A DNA stretch of 42,435 bases from Phaeoceros laevis. Lineage: Eukaryota; Anthocerotophyta; Anthocerotopsida; Notothyladales. Both the position numbers and the translations under genes were made by a program. Location of the stretch: positions 32,365-74,799 of the forward strand of contig JBNGIQ010009359.1 in assembly GCA_049999765.1 (NCBI GenBank), read 5' to 3'. Below the pieces are notes generated by a model. That model saw nothing but the letters and a program-made list of their open reading frames with translations, did not search any database and was not told where the DNA came from. Below, piece after piece: positions 1-8,600 of the stretch; the first letter of the stretch is position 1; each line of letters starts with the position of its first letter.

Positions 1-454
1 GAGGGATGGCGCCTCCCTTCTAGCGCCCGAATCACACAGCTGCTGAAACCAAAATCTAGCTGTTGAAACCAATATTTCGTTGGCGGGCAGTTTGCGCCAA
101 GCGCCGTTGCGGACGAACTGGAAAAGTTTGATTCTTTTGTTGCGAACCTCACGAGATCCAGCCCCAACTGAACTGCTCCAGTTCATGGCGAACTGCCGAT
201 CCGAAGAGGTCCTTACGTTGTCTCATGAACTCGACTAGGTCAGTGTGCGGGTTGTTGTTCGTTCTTTGTGGAAGAGTCGCTCACTGTTCAATGTGAGGAG
301 TGACGCTCACTGTTCAATTTAGGCACCCGCGTGCTGCCAGGCGCCACACTCACGAGATGCATGTTTCCCACTTTCTCGACTTTTGTGGCAATCTTGTAAT
401 CCAAAGAAACCTTAAGCTTTGAGCCCGATGACTGGAAGTGCTGGGGGAAGCCCC
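1..454. other. Intergenic stretch, no gene seen
   Basis: I see no convincing coding segment on either strand. Near 290-325 a short phrase (gctcactgttcaat) occurs twice about 30 bp apart. The right edge of this stretch begins to resemble the DNA just upstream of the intact P450 gene at 10.6 kb. Confidence 0.5.
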
Positions 455-905
455 CAAAGCATTGGCAGGGCAAAGGAGGAGCCGGCTGTGGTGGCTATCG
501 CTGCCGTCACAGTGGCAGCGGCGGCAGTGCTGGGAGTGTAGCTGTGGAGTCTGTCCATTACAGCTGCCAAAAATCGAGCAAGCTGAAGCTTCCTCCCAGC
601 CCAGCTCCGACCCCTGTGCCGGGAAACCTGGGCTGGGCATCCCGTGCATGCATATGCTCACCTCCCGCAACCTGCCCAACGCCCTCCTCGTGGACAATTG
701 CATCCAGCAGCGGCAAGCAAGCAACCTTAAGCTTGACTCCTCAATGCGGTTCTGGAGCTCCGCAAACGGCCGGTTCGATGCGTTCTGGACACCACAACAT
801 TCTTGCGAGCGCTAGCTAGCTAGCATCGAGCCAACCCGTCCTTGCTAGGCTCCATCCACACTCCGGGCATCGTCATTCAGGGGCACTTGCAAGTGCCCCT
901 GAATT
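455..905 (+). pseudogene. Decayed cytochrome P450 copy (fragments of exons 1 and 3)
   Basis: The DNA aligns by eye with the intact P450 gene at 10625-12472. The region 461-660 matches its 5' leader and the membrane anchor through the proline-rich hinge and following residues (LTSRN). The start codon is changed from ATG to AAG at 473-475, and a TGG of the anchor (GVWLWS) has become TAG at 539-541. An internal deletion then jumps to the end of exon 1 (about 688-722, including the same cag-cag-cgg-caagc splice donor context). A further jump leads to pieces of exon 3 (about 760-785 and 862-890). It therefore copies genomic DNA, not a spliced mRNA. It cannot make a P450. Confidence 0.85.
875..904. 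repeat. 30-bp perfect palindrome
   Basis: The 15-base arm ATTCAGGGGCACTTG is followed directly, with no spacer, by its exact reverse complement. It begins inside the last homologous piece of the P450 pseudogene (ATCGTCATTCA in the parent exon 3), so it probably marks the breakpoint where the copy ends. Confidence 0.9.
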
Positions 906-1328
906 CTGAAGCGAGATAACTCACCACCAATTCCGAATTCAGCAATAATTGTTGCCTCCAGCGAGCGAGGCATCTGATTCGAATTCATAGTCTGTCTTTT
1001 CTGATATCCGGATTGAGGAGAGTTTCATCTTAATTCCAGACTCCAATCCACAAAACGTGAACGAAGAGCGTGAGGCTTATCAAAAACGTTTGTCCTACTG
1101 ATCTTGAAACAGTAATCGGTTGAAGCGCCTGCACAACTAGACTACAACCTCATTTGGTGCACTCATGGCCAAGACGTCAAGCGCGGTGAGACCTGGCCCG
1201 CTGTCTCCCAGTTGAGTCAGAACAGAGAGTGTGAGGCCTAGGTGAGTCGGAACCCAGTTCAAAATGTACAAAGGAGCCATCGTCCTTTAGCCTGCCTGAT
1301 TACACCAGCCAAGAGCAATCTGCACAGC
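906..1328. other. Intergenic stretch, no gene seen
   Basis: No coding segment with recognisable homology. It lies between the P450 pseudogene and the 3' end of the minus-strand RNase III relic, and may contain the latter's 3' untranslated region. Confidence 0.45.
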
Positions 1329-1975
1329 CTACTGCAACTGCGGCTCAAGCCTTTTCAACTGTTCCAGCATTGCAGAAGCTGCCGAGTTCTCTGCCTTCCT
1401 CTTCTGCCCGAGCATCCTCACTGGAGCACTCGTACGGTTCTGGCCTGCCAGGGATATAGACCTTGACTGAACTTGTGAACCTGCAGATGTCGCAACGTAC
1501 CACATGTCGCAACGTACCACAATCTGAGCACGGTGAAGTGGCAGTCGGTGAGTGGAAAGCATTGCTAGGTCTGGAATAGTCTAGGGTACCTTTTGGCGTG
1601 AGGAGGGCCATCCTCAGTAACTTCGTACACTGCCGCCCCCCACCTCCGCTTTGAACACAATTCTTTTAAGGCGGACTTGGGATGGACCGTAGGGCTCTTA
1701 GGCCCCAGATCCTTGCCTACACATAACGCAACCGCAGTTGGGCCTTAGTCCAAGAAGCAGCTCAGACATCGGAAAGTCACAGTTTGCACTGATTGCTTGC
1801 AATTGGACAACGTTTCTGACTTACCCTTTGGTCCTCTCTTTGATGTGCCCGTAGCTCCACAATCTGGGCCTGAAGCCGCTGGATGGTCGTTGTGACGAGA
1901 CACCTTCGATAGCGAAGAATGGGCATCTGACTTGTCAGGGTGACATACTAGTTTCTGGAGTTTCTGCCAGTTCAT
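1329..1975 (-). pseudogene. Broken double-stranded RNA-binding domain at the 3' end of the small RNase III gene
   Basis: The final exon (1329-1480, minus) starts after a ctgcag acceptor with the same bases as the last exon of the Dicer gene at 32352 (GTTCACAAGTTCAGT). Its first half reads FTSSVKVYIPGRPEPYECS, matching the Dicer dsRBD beta strands ([12 protein letters not shown]). Its second half matches the Dicer dsRBD helix (KRKAENSAASAMLEQLK against [17 protein letters not shown]) but in another frame, so a frameshift lies between. A preceding candidate exon (1825-1975) ends at a good GTAAGT donor, but its Dicer-like reading (KLQKLVC) is out of frame with the RNase III exon, which stops with TGA at 1935-1937. 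At least two lesions separate RNase III from dsRBD. Alternative splicing cannot be excluded, but no phase I tried restores it. Confidence 0.7.
1487..1520. repeat. 17-bp perfect tandem duplication
   Basis: The unit atgtcgcaacgtaccac is present twice without a spacer (1487-1503, 1504-1520). It sits immediately intron-side of the 3' splice site of the last dsRBD exon (minus strand) and replaces where the pyrimidine tract would be expected. Confidence 0.95.
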
Positions 1976-2788
1976 ATGGAAGACGGATGTCAGCTGAAGT
2001 TTTACTCAAAAGCATCGACTGCAAGAGGGCAACTTTTGAAATTGTTGACAAGGACCCCACAGGTGCAGGAAAGACACTCTCAAGGCTATCAAGGGTGACC
2101 ATCGGCGACAGCATTTCCTTCACGATGCTCCACGTTTTGAAGTGATCATGATTGGTGTCATAATAAACAGCCGCTACTATGCTTTCCACCATATCTGCTA
2201 GCACCTGTCCGGGAAGCAAAACCGGATTGTGAGTGCTGCCACCAGGGGGTCAGTAAATCTGGCAAAAAAAAGTGCAAGGTCGGAGCATGTTGCATCACCT
2301 TCGGTGCACTCTCGCAAACGTCCAGCTCGCGACCTGTTTCAGAAGCTTCGTTCACAGCTAGCTCGAAGCGTCTAATAGGATTTACTAGCTCCCTTGCTCG
2401 GTGACGGAGGTAGAGGTGCAGATTGTTCTTCACCGCTACCCTTGCTAACGAGTCGTTGCTCGCGGTAGCGGCTTTGAGTAAGGTGTACTCTCCTGGAGAC
2501 GCATGCGGATACTCCCTGTGGAAGTGGACGACAAGCATGGATCCCAGTATACCGTCGCCCACATATTCCAGCCTCTACACGAGAGCTTGCCAAATTTTGA
2601 AGTGAGGAATGCAACCCAGCAGACCAGCAGCTGCCAAGGAAAATCACAAGAGAACAGAATGGGATCCATACGTCGTAGCAGCAGTCACGAAATGAATCCT
2701 CGTGGGATTTGTGGGTCACCGCCTCGAGTAGCAAGGACTTGTCCTTGAATTCATAGCCCAAGTGCTTCTCCAAATGCTCAATTGGCAT
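1935..2788 (-). CDS. Stand-alone RNase III domain protein (small, Dicer IIIb-like)
   Basis: Proposed exons on the minus strand are 2788-2672, 2574-2299 and 2204-1935, all joined in phase 0, giving about 220 residues. RNase III enzymes cut double-stranded RNA. The order of motifs is LEKHLGYEFKDKSLLLEAVTH (residues 6-26), RLEYVGDGIL (40-49) and VLADMVESIVAAVYYD (132-147). All four expected metal-binding acids are present (E42, D46, D135, E138), so the domain could be active. It resembles the RNase IIIb domain of the Dicer at 30.7 kb. It differs by an intron just before VLADMVES, which is shared with the plus-strand gene at 5677. The start is ATG 2788; the codon homologous to the other gene's start has become GTG. 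No helicase, PAZ or intact dsRBD remains. The last about 60 residues match nothing I know. It may be a functional short protein or a recent pseudogene. Confidence 0.7.
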
Positions 2789-2900
2789 GGTATCTGCCAC
2801 GATCACTTGTGATGATTTTCAACCTGGACATGATTTCATGGTAAGCACACATTCACTCATAATACAAGTCCATATTCTACAAAGATGGGCATACCGCACA

Positions 2901-3050
2901 AAGATTCTTCCTATGGATTTTGAAGCCCTAAATATGGTTGTTGCAAGGTTCCCCACAAACTAGCACTAACAAAGCACGATTCTTCGTATGCATTTTGAAG
3001 CCCTATATATGGTTGTTGCAAGGTTCCCACAAACTAGCACTAACAAAGCA
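2901..3050. repeat. Tandem duplication of about 75 bp in the leader
   Basis: Unit 1 spans 2901-2976 and unit 2 spans 2977-3050. Both contain ttgaagccctanatatggttg and the phrase caaactagcactaacaaagca. The corresponding leader at 5500-5570 has only one copy, so the duplication arose after the two RNase III genes separated. Confidence 0.9.
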
Positions 3051-3104
3051 GGAAACAACATTATCTCCCTCATAGTGAAATAACTTTGAGGCAGCCCAAG
3101 CCTT

Positions 3105-3114
3105 CCTTATATAG
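3105..3114 (-). promoter_or_regulatory. TATA box of the small RNase III gene
   Basis: The minus strand reads CTATATAAGG within a block conserved with 5351-5360. It lies about 320 bp upstream of the proposed start codon, so transcription would begin near 3075 and give a leader of about 290 bases. Confidence 0.6.
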
Positions 3115-4205
3115 GGAATTTGGACTTTGATATTCATCGAGATCAATGTGATCATAGCGATAAATTGACGAGACAATAGTACAAGTAAGCATTACTATTG
3201 CGTCTTATGAACTTAATTAAAGCTTCCTCTACTTATGGGACCTCATTTCTTGTGTCACTTTGAAATTACTTAGAAATTAAATACTATGATCTCCTATTGC
3301 CATATTTATCATGGAAATTAGATCTTTGCCATTATGAAGAATAAGAAGCTTTATTACATGCTTACTTGTGCATCCTATGAACTTGTGGACTTCCAGCATC
3401 ATACTAGCAACCCAAGATTCATTTTTATCTTCATAACCTTTCGTTTTCTCTTCATACCTTTCGTTTTTCTCTTCATACATTCACACTTCTTTACATTCAT
3501 GAAGGAGGAAAGTCAGCTCTACTTTCATCACTCTATGCTTGCTTCACTCTCTCCATTAGTTGGCTGGGGGAGACTAGTGAAGACCTTTGACCAAGCCAAT
3601 GATCGTAAGTTGTTAAGACACTTGTGGTCTTTCTTTTCTTACACCTAATTATGGCATACCAATCGAATCATTTCCTCCACTCCAATGTCGAAGCTCCTCT
3701 CGCCATATGGTAAGTTTCATGTCACCTTTGGCCTATTTGTCCAAGATTTTTCTTTTCACTCAATTGCAAAAAGAAAATGTCCTTTCGAGTTGTAAGTGTA
3801 CCGAATGCTGCACAAGAGACCTTTTTCATGTTCTACATGGTCACATGCTCCAAACGCCACAACACGTACTTAGCAAAATTTATTTGCAATACATGGAGAA
3901 GAAAATCAAATACAGGCAATAAGGGAAAAGAGGTATTAGACATAAATTTGCCACCTTGAAAAAGTCCTCTTTCTAGACCTTGCGCATGCAAGTGCCCGGC
4001 CCGTTTGTAGACATCGGGGCAGCAAGTACTACATCACCTTCAAGAACCCGTTCTCTGAATGCAGTTGCCTGCCCTGCTGTAGACCACCTGTACTAGAACA
4101 AGCCTTAGGAGGCAAGCGAACATAATCACCGATCAGGCATTCCTACTCCCTACTTGCACAGAAGGTGAAGGGTCTGGGGACCGAGCCTGTGCTCAGCATA
4201 CTCAC

Positions 4206-4370
4206 TTAGCAATCCGTGTACATGTTAACTACCGCATTCCCCGTGGACAGATTGTAGAACAATTTCCGTGCATCTTCGAACTTGCCACATTTTGCACACG
4301 TGCTTGCACCTTCCAATTCGCCGCATTTTGCATACATGTCTGGACACCAGGCAGTGGGCAAAACATAGAT
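4206..4370 (-). pseudogene. Pentatricopeptide repeat (PPR) gene fragment
   Basis: On the minus strand the reading includes DMYAKCGELEGA, then AKCGKFEDARKLF, then VVNMYTDC before a stop. MYAKCG and the EDARKxF pattern are hallmark phrases of plant PPR proteins of the PLS class, which bind organelle RNA. Only about one and a half repeats survive, and the spacing between them is shortened. No start, targeting peptide or further repeats are visible. I read it as a captured or decayed fragment. Confidence 0.6.
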
Positions 4371-4692
4371 CTCCACACTCCAACACATCGCTTCCAAACC
4401 TGAGCTTCGTTTCTTCTTCTACAGTTGAATGGCCTCGAGCTCTCTTGGCTTCCCAAGTTCAGCATGTGCAGATCTCAAGCCTGGATCAAAAGCCTGCCCA
4501 TCTCCAGCTCCCTGCCCATGTCCCAGCTCCCCGCCGAGGTCCCGCCCGTCTCTCTGCCCAGCCCGCGCCTTTTACTTGTGCTCCATTTGACTTTGCGGAG
4601 TCCTACATGAACGGGCAAACTTTCTTATTAAAGCATGGAGACCAAAAAACACAAGCATGGCCCATGAGCTCTAGATTGGGATTACATCTTAT

Positions 4693-4772
4693 AGGATGTT
4701 TGGACACTCACTACATGCCTGTAGTTTTTGTTAGGATGTTTGGACTTTCAATACATGCCTGTAGTTTTTGTT
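4693..4772. repeat. Tandem repeat, two 40-bp units
   Basis: Units 4693-4732 and 4733-4772 share aggatgtttggac and a block containing acatgcctgtagtttttgtt, with a few differences between them. Confidence 0.85.
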
Positions 4773-5151
4773 GCCTGTAATAAAGATTACAAGCTTGTTC
4801 CTCATGGTGCTCGAGTTTCATTTTCCTTGTTGCATTCGGATTTGTACTGTCCTTGGCCTTTTTCACAATAGGTTACAAAATAATGCATTCTTTACACTTT
4901 GGATTAAGGTTTCAACACTTTCATACATACACCATATACCATAGGAAGATCACATGCTACTTAATCCAACTATCACAAAGGGTTTAGCCTGTATCTTACG
5001 ATCTTCTAAGCACATCTCCAAGCACTTATTATTGAAACACATCTCGTGATATTGTTGCTTTTCCCTTTCTAGCTCTTTTTTAGATATGGCTACAGTTGCT
5101 TCTGCTTGAATATGCTTTCTGTATTCATACAAGCTTTTATGAGCGAGTCCA

Positions 5152-5297
5152 GGTATCCATTTTATCTCTCCCGGCCCAGCCCCGCCGCTCAGCTCCTACC
5201 CAGCTATTGTCTCGGTCAACATAGGGAAGGTATCCATTTTATCTCTCCCGGCCCAGCCCCGCCGCTCAGCTCCTACCCAGCTATTGTCTCGGTCAAC
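5152..5297. repeat. Perfect 69-bp direct repeat (period 77), GC-rich
   Basis: Copies at 5152-5220 and 5229-5297 are identical, separated by atagggaa. Each contains cccggcccagccccgccgct, in marked contrast to the AT-rich surroundings. The second copy ends only about 50 bp upstream of the TATA box of the large RNase III gene. Confidence 0.95.
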
Positions 5298-5309
5298 TTA
5301 TCCCTATGA

Positions 5310-5680
5310 TCACAATTAATGATCTCGATGAATATCAAAGTCCAAATTCCCTATATAAGGAACGCTTGGGCTTCCTCAAGTTACGTGAGTTGACACCTTT
5401 GACACTTGCAAGAAGAACACCTCATAGATCTTTATGAGACCCGAGATGCTTGCATGACACACAGTAAGAGGGAGATGAGGGAGATAATGTTGTTTCCTGC
5501 TTTGTTAGTGCTAGTTTGTGGTGAACCTTGCAATAACCATAGGGCTTCAAAATGCGTAATAGAATCTTTGTGCCCTATGACCATGGGTACTTTGCATCTT
5601 TGTAGAGTATGGACTTGCATCATGAGTGAATGTGTACTTACCATGGAATCATATCCAGGTTGCATCATAAGTGATCATGG
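5310..5680 (+). repeat. Arm B of inverted duplication: promoter and leader of the large RNase III gene
   Basis: This matches the reverse complement of 2795-3160, including the TATA block (5351-5360), the gggagataatg block (about 5481) and the final block up to the start codon. An extra segment of about 85 bp (about 5385-5470), absent from arm A, starts with gtgagt and could be a leader intron or an insertion. Confidence 0.9.
5351..5360 (+). promoter_or_regulatory. TATA box of the large RNase III gene
   Basis: CTATATAAGG in a block conserved with the divergent gene. It lies about 320 bp upstream of the start codon at 5677, with the likely start of transcription near 5385. Confidence 0.6.
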
Positions 5681-8600
5681 AAAATCCAGACTTACAATAT
5701 CTTGAAGCAAAATTAGGTTATAGATTCCGTAATACCACAATTATCATATGTGCCCTCTATAGTGCATATTATACGGAGGAAACTCATATTAAGGTAAGTC
5801 AATGTTCTCTTTTCTAATTGTCCAAATTGAAAATTATTATATTTTATTCATTCACCATGGGTAAGTTTAATATTGTTTACATCATGGGACATTGTTTTGA
5901 GTGTCTTTTTAACTCACTATCGTTTTTTCTTGATTTTGATTACATGCAGTTGCTGAAGAGGCTTGAGTACTTGGGTGATTCTGTTTTGCAAATACTAGCC
6001 TCCACTAGATTATATTGCAAGTTTGGCAATGCCGGATCAGGCATATTAACAGATGCACGCTCAACTGCAGTGAAAAATAAGCGTCTTGCAGCCTATGTTG
6101 CAGAAAAGGGTATATCTCAATGTTTCAACCCTCGGATTAATGAATCCAAGTCCTATATTCGTAGGTTCCCAAAGAGAAAGAAGAAAAATCCATCCGGCAA
6201 AAACCGTTATGTACGATACTTCACAACCTTTAGAATACATGACTTGTAGGTTCTTTGTTTATGAAAGCACTTCTATACTAATCGTATTGTGATGTTTTTT
6301 AGCCACTGGCGGATTATTTTGAATGCGTCGTAGGGGCAATCTATGTTGACCTCGATTATGATTTGGCAGCAACTCATGAAGTTTTAGATCAACATATCTC
6401 TATATTAGTAGATGTTGATCTCGAGAATTTGGATATTAATGTTTTTCGTCGAGCTCAAGAAGCTTGGCAGAAGAGAGGTTTGGACGTGGTCATAGAGGTG
6501 GTGAATGATCAAACAAGCGACAAGAAATATGCACGTTGCATTGTTTACTCTCCTTTCGAGAAAACATGTTCAAACGCCAAGGAGTCCAGGAGAGAGTTGT
6601 TTCGGCTAGGAGGGAGTCTCCAAAGCAGCATCAAAGCAGCAAATGACGATCTGGCTGAAAGACTATTGCCCCTACTTGAGGTAAATAATGCTCCGATGAC
6701 TTGTTTAAGTTGGTAATGTCAATTCACATTCTTGCTCTTAGAAGAAAGATGAGGACTTTTGAAACAGAATGTGTACACGTGCCAAAGTATGCAGATGGAA
6801 ATTAGTACGTACAGAGTGATTTATTTAGAGAAGAGTGTAGTGGTCNNNNNNNNNNNNNNNNNNNNNNNNNNNNNNNNNNNNNNNNNNNNNNNNNNNNNNN
6901 NNNNNNNNNNNNNNNNNNNNNNNNNNNNNNNNNNNNNNNNNNNNNAAGCGAGAAAGTGAAGTTAATATATTGGTGGCGAACCTTGAATACATATGTGAAT
7001 CGAAAAACTGGAGCAAGCCAAGTATCAATCTAACTACCAATTCAGGCGCTCCGCATTGTAAAAGGAAAGTATTTATTTACATCAAATTTACATGTGCCAA
7101 ATTGTAGCATAATCCACCCTTCTTCCATGGATTTGAACAGTGAACATTGGAACATCAAGGAGTTGAATATTTTGTATGACAGGTTTGGATATACTGTTAC
7201 CATTGGAGCAAATGGGATGGAACCATTTATCTTTGAGGGACCTCTTGAAACCAAGAAAATGGTTGCAAAATTGTCAGCCATTAGCAGAGCTTGGGAGTTC
7301 ATGCTGCCGGGACATGCCATGGAATTTGTCCCCCTTCCACAACTTGCGTCCATGGTTTGTGACTACATCCTATTCATTCAAAAATGCATGTGTAGTCAAA
7401 TGCAAGTCAAACATCAGCAATGCTTGCAAATGAGACTGAGTCAAATCCATTATGTGTAACCATGTATGTTGTTTTTTTGGGAGTTGCAGGATGCTCTTGC
7501 AAGCAATCCAAAACAAGAAGACCGAGATGCACACAAACTGTCTGAGGCTGAAAGAGATTATGACTTGGAGTATGGTAAGTGATCTTTTGGATGTGATACA
7601 TTGTATTGTTATGTTTCTATTTGTGTAGAGCAAAAAGCCACAAATCATTTACAATATGCCATTGTCTGTGGTGTCTTTAGGATCTTTGCTTTGACACCAA
7701 TACAATTTATGAGATTTAATGTTTCTTGCACCAGATAATCTGAACCTCGAAAGTCTTGAAGCCTTCTTGGAGTACTCATTCAAGGATAAAGGAATTATTG
7801 GGCATTCACTTTTTGGAGAGAAGTCTGTTGAACACTCAAAGGTTACATTTCGACCTCTTACTAAGCATGTAAGTGGAGCTCCTTGTTTCTTTGTTCCCTT
7901 CCTTCCTTTCTAGCCTAGTATGCACATGGACTTTGCTGTCTAAATGTCTCTCTTCCCTACACATTCATGAAGTTGAGCTAACACACTTCATTTTTTGGTT
8001 TTGCCTTTTGCAAGAATCTTGACCGACTGGAGCATCTGGGTGATGCGGTTCTCCATATAGTGATGTCTACATATCTCTTTCAAAAATACCCAACTGCAGA
8101 TTCAGGAATTTTAACGGACTTAAGATCAACAGCTACCAACAATGGAAGTTTGGTAAACCTAGTTCGTAAAACAGCTCTATATAGATTTTTCCAGCGTCAA
8201 GTTCGAGATGAAAAAGTAAAAGAGGACCAGAATCAGGTCGTGCAGCACAACGTTGGAAACACATGGGGGTCATTCAAGGGACATGAGGTTTTCTTTCCAT
8301 TTTATGTAGCTTGTCCATAACTTTAGAGTCTTTTGAAAGATTGTCTTTGAAATCAAGCTGACTATTTTGTGTGCGCCGCTTGATGGAAGTTTGGCTGTCG
8401 CTAATTTGTTTTAACGTGGGCTTGTTCTTTACTCATCAAACACCATGATGTGGTAATAGGGGCTTGCGAATCTTTTTGGGAGTCTTGTGGGAGCCATCTA
8501 TGTCGACACCGGGTTTCGGCTATACGAAACATCAAGAATAATGGATAAGTTTTTTAACAAAATGATGGATGTTAGCCCGCAGGCGATTCCTTTAAACCCT

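Larger units (their letters stand above)
2795..3160 (-). repeat. Arm A of inverted duplication: promoter and leader of the small RNase III gene
   Basis: Read on the minus strand, this segment matches 5310-5680 on the plus strand with long runs of identity: for example the stretch around the TATA box, the stretch containing gggagataatgttgtttcc, and the stretch before the start codon with atgagtgaatgtgt. The two arms point away from each other across about 2.1 kb. Arm A carries an extra tandem copy of a 75-bp block. Arm B carries about 85 bp more downstream of the TATA box. Confidence 0.9.
3161..5151. other. AT-rich spacer between the divergent RNase III genes
   Basis: About 2 kb without a convincing intact gene. 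It holds a PPR fragment (4206-4370, minus), tandem repeats, a minus-strand open stretch with YEEKNERYEEK-type repeats near 3420-3480, and another minus-strand stretch near 4950-5130 rich in Glu and Lys. These look like eroded transposon or gene debris. I cannot assign a transposon family and see no clear terminal inverted repeats other than the promoter duplication itself. Confidence 0.45.

Noticed and set aside
3277-3480. Minus-strand frame with YEEKNERYEEKTKGYEDK repeats
   Set aside because: Short, repeat-derived and without a family match. The repetition comes from a tandem ctttcgttttctcttcatac DNA repeat, so a real protein is not supported.
3334-3648. Plus-strand 104-codon frame rich in Phe and Ile
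   Set aside because: It is the complement of the same simple repeat in AT-rich DNA; composition alone explains it.
4268-4780. 170-codon plus-strand frame
   Set aside because: It is antisense to the PPR fragment at its start and then crosses a tandem repeat; no plant protein pattern.
3105-5360. The whole 3.1-5.4 kb segment as one DNA transposon bounded by inverted repeats
   Set aside because: The inverted arms contain TATA boxes and the leaders of both RNase III genes and extend to their start codons, so gene duplication explains them better. No target-site duplication or transposase was seen.
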